A stretch of DNA of 64,000 nt from Scatophagus argus (Eukaryota; Chordata; Actinopteri; Scatophagidae), in contig NC_058511.1 of the NCBI RefSeq assembly GCF_020382885.2, positions 7,719,501 to 7,783,500 of the forward strand, written 5' to 3'. The notes below the pieces were generated by a model. That model saw only the letters and a list, made by a program, of their open reading frames with translations, made no database searches and was not told the origin of the DNA. Shown one piece after another: positions 14,381 to 26,614 of this stretch (positions within the stretch are counted from its first letter, which is position 1; every line of letters begins with the position of its first letter). The position numbers and the translations under genes are program-made.

Positions 14381-14416
<36 letters not shown>

Positions 14417-15049
14417 TGATATCTACTGTACAGAGCCCATCTTCTCGTTGTCATTGTTATCCTATCTTGATCTCACCTCCACATACCGCCTTCCCATCGT
14501 CTCGCATGGCTCCATTGTGTATGTCGGTCAATGCGTTGCCTTTTTGTCCCCCTCCCTGACAGACTGACACAATCCATAGAAGTCACCTCAGCAGGAGTCA
14601 AAGTGTCTGCCTTCAGTTGTGCCTCAGGGTCTTTCTGCCTCCCTCCCTCCTCCGTGCTCCATTTTCTTTCCTTCCATTCTTTTATTCGCTGCCTATTGAC
14701 AGAGTTACAGCTCCCACCCTGACAGACGGGGTATTATAGTTATCACCTTATCATACTTTATGCCGTTAATGTTTTAATAAGCTTTGTGTGAGCGCGGTCC
14801 TCTGGGACACCTGTGTGGATCGCTTGGGAGGAATAATGTGGAGTTATTTTCTATGTCACTGTGTGTATTGTGTGTGTTTTAAATGGACTGAAACGTGAAG
14901 CCGTTCTTCATGCCAAGACAAACTGCGCCAACCAAACACACCTTCGCCTCCGGCTTCCTTTTGCTCTTTCACAACCTATGATAAGATGGGCACGTGGGGA
15001 AGGAACTGTTTACAGGCTAATGATGACTAATTGATTGCTGATTGTGTGG

Positions 15050-15087
<38 letters not shown>

Positions 15088-18000
15088 GTATGTGTGTGTG
15101 AAGGGGTTATTGTCAGCTGTTTGAGATAGACCCTCGCCCACATCCACACCACAGCTGGTGACCCCAACCAAGGTCACACACGACAGAGACACACACACGG
15201 GAGACACTCTCACACACAAACACACACACACACACACACAGGCAGCAGATGTATCACGGTCAGGCTGAGCTCTGAGGTCGGATTTCCTCCAGAACAATGT
15301 GAGGCCTGTGTGGAGCTTCACTGGAATTTAGGCAAGCAGACATACACATGCATGCACACACACACACACACACACAAACACACAGAAGAAAGGCAAGTTT
15401 TGGGGCAGTCCACAACTGTCTTTTTCCACTGTGCATGTTTATGCACACACCCCCACACACACATACGGCCTACATTTGTTCATGAAAAAGGCTCTTATTC
15501 TTGTGATCCATAAAGGTCTTACAGGGTTGTTCAGTGCTGCTGTTTTAGTAAAATATGCACCAAAAATCAATTAATCCAAGTCTGATAAAACATTAAAAAC
15601 ATCAACTGCAGTAACAAAAGTGGAATAAACGAGATTACAGGCAAACTGTGATGAAAAGTATGTGTGAAGAGTTTTCACGTCTGTCTTAAAACCGAACACT
15701 GAAACTAGTTTTACTTGTCATCCTCCTGTCCACGCTGCCCATTAGAAGATACCAACTAATGTGCTTCCCGTGGATCGCTTTTATGGTACATAGATATACA
15801 AGATAACCCACTTAAATTATTTAACAGCAGAAGTACATTAGAAAGGGATCTTCTAATGGACAATATTAAAAAATATGAACCTCTCCTTTGATCTAATTTT
15901 TTTTGCATACATTAGAGATATAAATGGACTGTATATGCATGCACACTACAGTCCATGCATTCAGGAACATCACAACTGATTTCAGCCCAATCCAGGGTGA
16001 AGTTTCTTTTTTTTTTAAGTATTGTCTGCCAAGATGTACATTACAACTTTTGCCTGTCATCACTGTCAAATTACAGCTTACTACACATCACTGATATCTT
16101 ATTCTCTGTGTTTGGCCTTCGCAGGTCGGTGGCTGTGTTAACAGAGTGCATGAGGAACAAGGTGTTGGCCAAGTTTTTCCGTGAGCGCCAAGAATCTCTG
16201 AGGCACTCCTTGCCCCTCGGGTCCTACCTGCTCAAGCCGGTGCAGAGGATCCTGAAGTACCACCTACTGCTGCACGTGCGTCAGTCTGTCTCTGGCTCTG
16301 CACATACAGACAAACAATTCATTTTCAACCACATAAATGCAAACACAGACACACTGTGTGTGCAGCATACACATCAATTTGTATAAGTTATCTTTCAAAA
16401 ACCTATACAAATTGATGCGCATGGTTAAGCCACAGCATTTCTGACTCAGCTTCCCATGACAGTCTCCACTGGAGAGGCCAAATGTTTACCCATATGGTGC
16501 TCAGTGTGTATTGTTCCTGTGTGTGCATGCACAAATGTGAGTTTACATGCAGAAACACAGCATGGGTGCCTGTATTGTGAGTGCACGCCTGTCTTCATGA
16601 GCATGATTGTATGAGGCATGTGAGCGTACATGCGGACAGTATGTGCAAGTGCTGACTGTTGTGCATGTTGTCTGTGCAGGAGATAGCCAACCACATGGAG
16701 AAGGACACGGAGACTTACGAGGTTGTGCAGGAAGCCATAGACACCATGCAGAGAGTGGCCTGGCACATCAACGACATGAAGAGGAAACACGAGCATGCTG
16801 TTAGGTTGCAGGTACAACAAGCTCCCACCAAAAAACACCCAGAAAATAAGAAATAGGCCTGATTGTGTGAAAAGTTCATTTGGGACCGACAGTGTACAGA
16901 CCTTTCCTGAATACATTAAATGTTGAGTGTGATGTATCCTGCACACTTTCCATGTAATCCTATAACCAAAACAGAGATGAAGTTTTGAGCCTTACAAGGA
17001 GCCGATTCTTTTGTAGTTCTGCAGAACAGCTATGTGAACTGTAGGTTTGAATCAGCCAGGCCCCTGTTTCTCCCCAAGTCTCACACAAGTCACTGAGTTT
17101 TCCACTGGGATAATGATGGCCTTGCATAAGGAGGATACATAAAAGAGAAGCTTGTTTCTTTTATCAACTGAGAGCCAGAAGGGTCAGATGAATGCAGGAA
17201 TGTGTCTGGGGAAAGGAATGGCTCAGTAGAAGTTTTTAGCTTTTTTTTAGCTTTTTTCTTTTTGTCCTTTTCATCATCACTTTTTGGCTTACTCCTATGC
17301 CTTTATTTTTGTGCTTTTTAATGTAGCTTTTCAGTGATTCACTTACAGTTCTTAGGTTTTAACTTTTACCTGTAGATGGATTTATGTTGGCTATAGTTAT
17401 GTTATATGAATTAAATTTATCATGATTCATCTTTTAAAAATGTGCACTTTCTCACTGACTCATGTTAACATATGTTTTCCCAAATTTTATATCCTTTTTT
17501 TCTATTGCAGTGATTTTTCTTGCATTATGTAACAATAAACACAATTATTTGACATCCCTCACTCTGTGTATTTCGACTCTTTTTACAGGAAATCCAGAGC
17601 CTGCTGACCAACTGGAAGGGCCCTGACCTGATTGGCTACGGAGAGCTGGTTCTTGAAGGAACATTTCGTCTGCAGCGAGCCAAAAATGAGAGAACCCTCT
17701 TCCTGTTCGACAAGCTTCTGCTCATTACTAAGAAACGAGAAGAAACCTACACATACAAGGCTCATATACTGGTCAGTCCTGCTACTTGGAGCATGACATG
17801 TCCCAAAGAGACACTAAATATACAAGCATTTCTGCTCAGTAAACCTATTTTAAACTCAACTTCCTACATGTCTTTTGCAGTGCTGCAACCTGATGCTGGT
17901 GGAAGTTATTCCTAAGGAACCATTGAGTTTCAGTGTGTTTCATTACAAGAATCCCAAACTTCAGCACACAGTCCAGGTACAGTCTTATTACATAAGAGAG

Positions 18001-21000
18001 CACCGCTCAAAGCAAGTCCAAGTCTTTGTGAATGTGATTACACGTCTTACTTGAACTGTACAGCTACCTGCCACATTGAGCAAGAGTGCAATCAGAAAGT
18101 GTAACAATCGCTTGCAGATGTCTGATTGTTTTGTAGACTATCCCGGCTCACCTCAGTGAGTTGCTCAGACATGTTGAGTGCTTAGAGGCTAATGTGGCCA
18201 TTGTTGTTACCTAACCGCTGTGTTTTGGACAAGTGCTGAAAAATATAAGATAATTGGTGCAATGAAAGAAAACTACGTTCCACATGTTTAAGGATTTATC
18301 CAAAACCTCTCAGCTGCCCTTTAAAGCACATATCTCCTGTTTCTCTTTGATGCTTCGCGCTCTGCCCATAGGCCAAATCACAGCAAGACAAACGCATGTG
18401 GATCTTACACCTCAAGAGACTTATACTTGAAAACCATCCAGCCAAAATCCCTGCCAAGGTAAGACCAGCTTGTCTCCTTGTTCACTGATGCTGTAAACAC
18501 AGGCTTTGTGTGGGATGTCTTGGAAATGTCTTGGAAATCATTCCCTCGTGCCCACTTCTTTGTCCTTCATCTCCATCTTTCTTTCTCCCCAAATTGTCTC
18601 TGCACTTTCCTTTTGATGTGTTCTCAGTTTTGCCACTGATCCATTTTCATTCAGCTACAATCACTTTCCTGTCTCTTTGAATGTCTTTGATCGTGTGCAA
18701 GTGGACACTTTTTCTCTACAGGTGTGAAGGTCGCTGAGAAAGTTCACCGTAATTAGATAAAGCTGCTGTTTGTTAAGTTTGAAACGAGGCAAAATTGATG
18801 AGCTGTAGTGTGGCGCCACCTTGTGGCAAAGTTTGTTTCCTCTTTAATGGAGCTTGTTGAACTCACCCTCATTTTATTACTTGAATTTTAGGCGAAGCAA
18901 GCAATTTTGGAGATGGATGCAATGCGTGAGTGAATTTAACATTATACATAACATAATTTAGTCGAATTTATTAAAACAGCATTCTGCCATATGTATATGG
19001 ATATTATGTCAGTTTTTCATGCATTTCTTTTGTGATGTGTCATTTCTCCAGATCACCCTGGGTTTCATTACAGCCCTGATGGAGACAAGAAAGACTCCCC
19101 TCAAACCAAGGATGGTCCTACTCCTCGTAGAGGACGCAGGAAAGGTAGGAAATGTTAAAATTGCTGTTCATAAAGAAAATAATTACACACCTTACACACC
19201 GTGCATATACTTTAAGAATTTATCAGTAATTCATTTGTTCAACATCGCAGAACCTCTGTCCAAATTACTGAAGAATGCCAAGCAAAACGCTGCCAACGCA
19301 GATGGCGTAAAGGTGAGGGATGACCAGAGATGGTGAACAGTTTTATTTTGGGATGGTTGAGTATACACATTGACTCAGAATTTGTTTAGTCAACTCTTAA
19401 AAATGTGCTTCTTTCCAGCGTACAAGTCTGGGTGTCACCCTGCTCTCACCAGTGTCCCAGCTGGCTTTGGGCACTATTGGTCGTAGCCGCAGCCTCATCA
19501 ACCAATCACAGGAGTCCCTGGACCCTGGTGATCACTATGACCACAGTGACAGGGAAGAGGAGCCACATCAGCAAGATGCTGATGATGAAGATGACAGTGG
19601 CCTGGTGAGTTTAAATTTGGCCATTTAAATTTGCCCTAAATTTGTATAGTTTCAGCTTTCAACTCTAGTCCCTCAAACATGTTGATAATGACAACTCTGC
19701 ATTCAGGGAGGTGGAAAGCGGCTGCAAGTCCCTGGCAAAGGCAGTAGGAAGAGGCTTAATCCTCAGGCATCTGTCGATAGTATAGAACAGTGGAAATCCT
19801 TCAACATGAGCGCTTCAGACCTACAGGTCACATTACTACAGCCACAGTAGTAATTTCACCTTCTTCTGTCCTTATGTTTTTAGAGTGCCTCAACTACATA
19901 TAAAATAACAACTTCTGCTTCTTCTTTTTCCACAGAGAGCCAGAGAATCCCTGGTTAGGGAAGGCAGTCACCACCCACCGCTTCTCAGGACACCTCATGT
20001 GACTGAGGAACCTCCAGAGACACCCATTCCTTCAGTAATAGTCACAGAAAGTGACCATTCTGTGAGGAATATCTGGGCAGACCACCGGGCTCGCAGGGCC
20101 ATGTTTCCCACCCGCCAGAGAACCATGCAGCCTGATGATGAGGATGAGGACATCTACCAGATGTTTGTCCCCACGGAGCCAAGTGGACCAGAGCCAGAAG
20201 TGCCCTCAGAGAGGCCAGGGGCCACCACATCGCCCAAGACAGCTCGGCCCTGCAGCTGGCATGTTGAACAGGTACCCACTGTGCAGATTGACCCTCCATC
20301 CAATGGGAGCAGAGTCCTGCGGAGGGCGAGCAGCGCAGGGGAAAAGGCCACAGAGGCTCCACAGAGTCCTGATGATGACCTGCCAGGTCATAGTAACTTG
20401 GAAGTGATCCACACTGAATCATCCAGCAATGACATATCTGGATCATCCTCAGCAGAGCAGCTGACAATAGACGATATTGAAAATGTGTATGATAACATCA
20501 GCTACGAGGACCTGAAGAGCATGGGACTTGTCAGAAGAGACCCTGAGGACAGCCAGCTACGGAAAGAAACATCTACAGATACACAGGCTTCCTTGGGCAA
20601 AGCAGAAAGGGTATGTGCTCCAGAGGTTCTAAGGGTCACAGAGCCTATGACTGAACCGGAGAGTTTCTCGGATAGCAACAGATCCTCCACACAGGAGGGG
20701 AGGCCATTTGGGACTTGTGACCTCAAGATAGTGGAGGAAAACATCTATGACACCATCTGTTTCAGGGAGCCCCCATCAACTGAGCTTAAAGGGATGAATG
20801 AAGGCAACAAAGCAAAACAAGAGAGAGACAGTCTGTTGGCCTCTGAACAAGACCTGACTGAAAGCCTGAGAGGGTTTGTATCTGAGGAGAGCCTCCACTT
20901 TGGAGAGGATGAAGGACCAGATACCTCCCATCCTGGCCCATGTTCCTCTGAGCCAGATTATTCCTCCTCCTCTGCCTCTGAGACCCTCTCTCACCGCTCG

Positions 21001-23376
21001 CAGAAAGGGGATAAAATGTCAGAGCAGGTTGACGAGATCTGGAACGACCTGGAAAACTACATTAAGAGCAATGAGAAGAAAGCTGATAGACTCCCCGCTG
21101 CCTTCCCAGTTAGTGCCAGCGAATCACCTAAGAAGGCTTCCTCTGTCAAAAACAGCCCTACAAAGAGCCCCCTTGTAATTAGTCCTCAAACAGCCAGCCC
21201 CCCAGCCAAGAGTCCCCCAGCACATCAGCCTAGACCCCCACCTGTCACCTCCACACCATCATTTACCATCCCAGTCATCAACCTTCCTGACCTTCAAAGT
21301 GAAGATGTTACTGCAGAAGAAAACCATAGCCCTACTCCTGCATCACGCCCCCTGCCTCTCACCCCAGAACCCCTCCCAGGCACAGTGAAGAACATTCGTA
21401 AAAGACTGGCTCGCCTCAGCAGTGGCAGCTTCCGTCTGGAGGACGACGACTTGGTGGAGGTTCCTCAGCGAAACACACATCAAAGGGATAATGCCGTCAA
21501 GGACCTCCATAGCTTGTTTCCAGGAGAGCTGGCTGGTCTGGACTCACCGCTGGCCTCCTCTTCTTTCCTGCTGAGTGACTCTGTGGACTTCCCCCTGGAA
21601 CTTATGGATAAATCAAAGAGCCGAGTGTTTCTAATGGCACGACAGTATAGCCAGAAGATTAAGAAAGCCAACCAGCTGCTCCGCATGAGGAGCATGGACC
21701 CTGGAGACTCTTGTAGTCGGGCCAGAGCAGAGAAGAAGCAAAAAGACCTGGCAGCCATCTTAGAAGAAAAGAAACAAGGGGGAGCTGCCATAGGTAATAT
21801 AACACATTTAGCTCTCACTATAATAGTTTAAAACTCTGGTACTGCTGATAGTTACGAGTAACAACTGCCTAACCCTTATCCTTCCACTACCCAAACTCAA
21901 GGCATCTGTCAATACCGAGTACTGGTCTGACAGTCTTTTCCCTTAAATTTAAAATCTGTATACCTCACTGGGAAATAATTTGAGTTTTTTTGGTAATACA
22001 GAATTGACAAGGAGATGTCTGGGCCAGATCAGTGGTCAGATCCAGTCAGAGCAGTGCATCAGACATAAAATGGATCAATTGATTTATGTGTAACTCTGCA
22101 GTTCCCTTCTGCTTTATGGTATTGTTCATTGTTCTCATTGATTTTGATTGATTTTCTGGGTCGCAACTTTTACTGTTTTGCGTCACACTCACAACTCTCA
22201 CCGCTGGCATTTGGAGGTAAACCTAGCATACACTACCTGTCCAGATGACAGATACATAAAAGGTTAGCAACTAGCTGGTGAACAAACCTCAGAAGCTGGT
22301 AGACACTAAAAACAGTCTGGGAGTGAATACCCTGCTCACACCTTACTTACATCCTCTGTGTTCCCTCTCCAGGTGCAAGGATAGCAGAGTACTCCCAGCT
22401 CTATGACCAGGTAATGTTTAAGGATCCATCTGGTTCGGCTGGTCAGACCTCCGCTACCCGACATCAGATCCATCCAGGGCTGCCATCTTCTCCGTCCATG
22501 CCTGAGACTTCCTTGGAGGAGGACTGGCTCCACTCCACTTACAGCAACGGAGAGCTGGCCAGCTACGTCTCCTCATCCAGTGAGGTGGAGGATGCTCAGA
22601 CGTCTTCCACCCCACATCGCAGACTTACCTCGTCCTGCTCCATCCCTTCTCTCCAGACCTTCCCTCCCTCTCCGACTAGCCCACCTTCCCAGAGATGGAG
22701 TATGTCGGCACCAAGTGAAAAAGAGGAGCACGTGTACAGTTCCATTAAGAGAAATCCTTCCTTTAACTCTCCGACTTCACCATCCTCAAAGTCTTCCCCA
22801 TCCAGTCACTGTCAGTCAGCCAGCTCGCTGGGCAACCATCAGCAGGAGAAGAAGAAATCTGGGCTCAAATCTAATGGACCCACTGTGGACCGATCCACAG
22901 ACAGACTCCATGGCCCCAGTTTGGGTCGTGTTGGTCGGCAGAGTAGCCTCCCGGAGCGCTCCACCCAGGGACAGTCAGACCTCACTTTACACGACGGTCA
23001 ACAGGTGGTGGTCCTGAACCGGGCTTCTGCTCTGAGCATACTCAACGCCACCCAGAACTACCTGGCTAATTTTAAGGACAATGAGGAAGATGATGACGAC
23101 TATGTAGAGATTCGCTCAGAGGACGAGAGCGAGCAGGAGAAGGACAGGTTGGCACGGCGAAATGGCAGCTCGGCAGTCCTTTCCAATCAGAACCAAGGTC
23201 TTGTCCACTCCCAGAGTCTGCCGTGCACCCCGGTGCGCTCCTGTGACCCCCTGAGGTCTCTGGACCGTGAACAGCTGGAGAAGTACCTGTGGAGCGAACA
23301 GCAGCAGAGCCAACCCAAAATCGTCCAGTCTCTGAGGGAGAAGTTTCACTGTCTGAGCTCCAGTAGCTTTGCCTGA
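3895..23376 (+). CDS. plekhg1: PLEKHG1, DH-PH domain Rho guanine nucleotide exchange factor
   Basis: Coding exons: 3895-4317, 9041-9141, 10213-10282, 14323-14369, 16125-16275, 16680-16811, 17589-17771, 17881-17976, 18372-18458, 18892-18925, 19052-19144, 19251-19312, 19419-19604, 19707-19826, 19936-21793, 22373-23376. All joins keep frame and total 4647 nt, about 1548 residues; the human protein is about 1385. A Ser-rich N-terminus precedes a Dbl-homology (DH) domain at about 117-300 ([16 protein letters not shown] opens it; [20 protein letters not shown] is the conserved helix). A PH domain follows at about 325-430 ([20 protein letters not shown] to [10 protein letters not shown]). The remaining 1100 residues are low complexity with conserved islands [32 protein letters not shown] and [16 protein letters not shown]. 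The family activates Rho GTPases such as Cdc42 at actin and adhesion structures. These islands match PLEKHG1, not PLEKHG2 or PLEKHG3. Uncertainty is confined to the N-terminal start and alternative exons. Confidence 0.95.
4808..5177. mobile_element. Degenerate hAT-type MITE in plekhg1 intron 1
   Basis: The left end (tcctgtggttcctagcttg, then accccc-ttgaaggggtcg) resembles the CAGTGGTTCTCAA end and GGGGTCG motif of common non-autonomous fish hAT elements. The right end (gactggaatccactggt) is roughly its inverted complement. No transposase frame is present. The element is old and its ends are approximate. Confidence 0.45.
6775..7160. mobile_element. Foldback (long inverted repeat) element in plekhg1 intron 1
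   Basis: Two diverged arms, about 6775-6930 and 6950-7160, are inverted relative to each other. The innermost arms gggacactaaa and tttagtgtccc (around 6920 and 6955) are perfect complements. Outside these, blocks rich in cacaa, cagaaa and gcaa on the left recur as the complement on the right. It has no coding capacity. A MITE or foldback origin is inferred. Confidence 0.6.
9147..9162. repeat. Short (CA)n next to the plekhg1 exon 2 donor
   Basis: The CA run begins about five bases after the 5' splice site at 9142 and so lies in the first 20 bases of the intron. Confidence 0.85.
13109..13135. repeat. (TG)n microsatellite in plekhg1 intron 3
   Basis: Uninterrupted TG run inside the 4 kb intron between exons 3 and 4. 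No exon is nearby. Confidence 0.95.
14384..14415. repeat. (TG)n microsatellite just after the plekhg1 exon 4 donor
   Basis: About 32 bases of TG begin 14 bases downstream of the 5' splice site at 14370, so the transcript has a UG repeat abutting the donor of a 47-nt microexon-like exon. Confidence 0.95.
15051..15085. repeat. Compound (TG)n(AG)n microsatellite
   Basis: TG repeats run directly into AG repeats near 15064, within plekhg1 intron 4. Confidence 0.95.
15221..15240. repeat. (CA)n microsatellite
   Basis: Pure CA run in plekhg1 intron 4, on the same strand as another CA tract 115 bases downstream. Confidence 0.95.
15355..15376. repeat. (CA)n microsatellite
   Basis: CA run in plekhg1 intron 4. 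Confidence 0.95.
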
Positions 23377-25435
23377 GTCTATATGACAACTAAAAGCCAA
23401 ATACATACAAACATACAGCATATAGCAACAAAATGGATACTTCCGCTTTGCCTTGAACATCCTACATCATTCAGCATAAAAAAACAATTTAAAAAAAATC
23501 TTAAAAATAACTCACCTCTCAACAAAGATCAGAAACAAATTTCTTTGTTTGTGCAGATGTGTTACAACTTACATGAACACCTAAACTCTCTGTTACAGGG
23601 CTTCGATGTAATAGGTTAGACTAGTCAAAATGCCACATCCAAGCCTGCATGTGAGCTGCCTTAGCACTTCCAGGTTCAGACTGTCCTCTTTTGTATGTTT
23701 CAAAGAGATCTGGCACTGAAAAGTCATTAAGAAGTGGTCAAAACATTTCATTTCTAAAGGCTTTCAATGTGACTGAATGAATTTAATAGAAATTAAACTC
23801 TTTGGAGCCTTTTGGAGATAACTATACTCATAGGAATTGATTCTGCTGGAGGAATTGTGCCAGTAAACTGCTGCACAGAGAAACAGAATCTCTTCTGTGC
23901 CCTCAAACCGAAGTACTCGTATCAAAAATCTGAGGATCTTTGATGGATCTTGACTCACCGTGTCATGAGTACCTCTTAAAGCTCTTTCTTTCATTTTGCT
24001 GTTAAGGTTATTTTAACTGCATTTTCAGCACTACTTAATCTTAACCTGTATAGGAGCGATGAATCACAGTGGCGGCTAGTGTTTTTAGTTTAGTGCTTAC
24101 ACTATGAAAGAGACCTGAACAAGCAGCAGTTCAAATTTGCAATCTTCAGATTTGCTACTCAGGCTAGACTGCCACTTTTAACAGCTTTTTAGCATTAATT
24201 GTAACGAAAGAAGATGCAACTGTAAAGAAAACACTTTGGCTATTACAAGATCCGATAAGTTAAGTATAACTACTAGACTTAGACCTGTAAGTCTATTTAA
24301 AGTTACTGCATTTCACTCTGCCAACCACCAATAGGGTATCACGCTTTAAAATCAAGAGAGGATGCTGATATTTTAGATAATCTATAAGGAACCATAGGGC
24401 TTCATATTTATTTTGAATTTCTGAGTAAATCAGAGATGGTTTTTATGTGTTATGCTCTGGGGACATCCATGTAGATTGAAATGTGCATCTCAACAAGTGG
24501 ATGATATTTGTGTGTGTCTTTTGTTTGTTTGTTTGTTTTGTTTAAATCACACTAATTTTAACCATTGTTTTTAAGAGGGACCACGAAGGAGAGTATCAAA
24601 GAGACATAGTTAAAAGACTACAGTACTGTATTTGTTTTTTTTGTTTTTTTTTTAAATGAATAGTCAGCTGTTTGTTTACTTTGTTTACGTTATGGGACAC
24701 TGTCACACTACTGATACTGCATCCAGGAAGGATCACAGAAAATCGTGGAAAGGACATCACGGTCACATGGTTATCAGTCACTTTAATAAAGTTCCCACAA
24801 TTGTTTTCTCTCCCCTTGAAGCATACCCAGTCTTTATCACATTTTTCAAAAATCACTAAAGGTGTCCTGTTTATTTTATGTCTGTTATTTTGGCCCTTAT
24901 CACTATTATTAATTCAAGCCACAGTCGAGTTGTAAAATAAAGTAACATGTATTTATTAAAAGGTGGTTTTATTCAGATTTAAGGGTGAAGACAAAATTTG
25001 AATTAAATACTGTGAATATTTTCAGAAGTGGGTTTTCTATCACGCACTGCTTAATGCAAGTTCCAAATCACAATAACACATGAAATGTTGCAAAGCACAA
25101 TATCATGGCCTACTGTTCATATCAGGAAATGTGCAGCAAAAGCAAGTTAGGAATATGAAGTATTTTTTTTTTTCATTGTACATTTTAGTCCTCTGTTTCA
25201 CTGGTGGGGATTGTCAGTCTTCATTGACTCTGTTTTGCACTTTTCTGTCTTTTATACATTTTATTTGTAAACACTTTGTAAAGATGTACATTTTAGGAAA
25301 GTTATTCTTGTATGCCATAGGAATGCTTTAATGCTTTAATGTTTAAGTTAAGTGTACTGTATTTTTTTAACTGCCTAGTTGTCATTGCTCCACGAAACAA
25401 TGTATTGGAGGTAATAAATTCAGATTAAACTCATC
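23377..25435 (+). other. plekhg1: plekhg1 3' UTR
   Basis: From the TGA at 23374-23376 there is no further exon on this strand. Two AATAAA hexamers follow, at 24936-24941 and 25413-25418, so the mature 3' end is probably near 24.96 or 25.43 kb. The stretch is AT-rich (typical of a 3' UTR) with a GTTT repeat around 24520. Confidence 0.65.
25413..25418 (+). terminator. plekhg1: Distal poly(A) signal of plekhg1
   Basis: An AATAAA hexamer is followed within 40 bases by the T/G-rich stretch tctgtgtttttgtgg, a good downstream element. An alternative proximal hexamer is at 24936-24941. Confidence 0.6.
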
Positions 25436-26532
25436 TCTGTGTTTTTGTGGTTCATTATTGAATGAATATGTCACCACCTTAAAAATGACACAGAACAGCA
25501 GCTGATTAACATACAGATCATCAGTATGAAGTATTCCTCTTAAGGAGAGTTGTAAGACATCCAGTATAAGCAGAGCAGCCTGAAGACATAGGTTTGGTTT
25601 TTATATTGTTATTTATTTATATACTGCTATATTTTTATCTTATCTTTTTATCTTTATTTCATTACATGGCATTAGTACTAAGGTGAGAGAGTATATCGAT
25701 TCTCCTGTATGTATTGAATTGAGAATAAAAAAAAGAAATAAAAAAAAAGAAACAAAAAAGATCTTGAATCTTGAAAATAAGACAAATTTGGTGTGTAAAA
25801 ATAATTCCAGACTTATTTTATAGCATGCAAATGTCTTCGGGTTTCTCTCATAAGAAAATACAGGTGGCATCACAGTCCCTTGAGGTTTCAAAATAATGCT
25901 TAGTGACTATTTGGTTATTACATTTTGGTGGATGCATAAAGAAATTCAGAAATTATGCTCACTCAAGCAAAATTATTTTCCAAGAAGCCCAAGATGTCCT
26001 CAAAGATAAAGAGTATAGCTTGACCAGTAATAATTTTTTTCAGGTCAAAACCAATGTATAAATTTGAGAGTTAAAACATCTAATAAACGATTGACCAATA
26101 TTAATAAAGTCTTAACACAATCATTTTTATAAACATCTTTGTTTATTTTGTTACTTTGTTAGGGTTTTTGAAGAACTGCGAACAAGAGACAAAAACAGAC
26201 ATTTTGAAAAAAGAGGAAAAGGTACATAAAGAGTGTTTCGAAATTTTGCTACCATAAATTCCAGTATAGTCAAAGCAAAATCAACAGCAGAGGGCGCACT
26301 GACAGCCCACCATAAACTAAGAATTATAGCAAAAACCACGAAGAAAAGAATGAGTGCATGCTGGGAAATGAGGTTTATAAGAAATAACATGACAAAACCT
26401 TGTTTTCTAATTTAATAGGTCACTTGGTTGACGCGAAAACCTCACTATAAACTTAAATTTAGGATTCTTTACATATTCCAATTTCATCATAATGAAATGA
26501 AGGACTTTGAAGTGAAATGAAGGATATAATTT
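25436..26532. other. Intergenic region between plekhg1 and tcp1
   Basis: About 1.1 kb with no supported gene. It contains an A-rich simple repeat at about 25724-25760 and otherwise unique AT-rich sequence. The tcp1 promoter occupies its right end. Confidence 0.6.
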
Positions 26533-26545
26533 TTCTCGAACCTTC
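26533..26545. promoter_or_regulatory. tcp1: Heat-shock element upstream of tcp1
   Basis: The sequence TTCtcGAAccTTC is a perfect three-unit inverted array of the HSF-binding pentamer (nTTCnnGAAnnTTCn), centred about 75 bases before the tcp1 ATG. CCT subunit genes are known HSF1/HSF2 targets in mammals, so the position is functionally plausible. Binding is inferred. Confidence 0.65.
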
Positions 26546-26614
26546 CGCTTAATGCCGGTTTACCCATAGTGCATTGCGCCAGTCTCTTTCTTCTTGGTTG
26601 TGTGGTGGTCCAAA

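Noticed and set aside
20042..20467. Minus-strand open frames opposite plekhg1 exon 15
   Set aside because: GC-rich coding DNA gives long antisense frames; no splice sites or homology support them.
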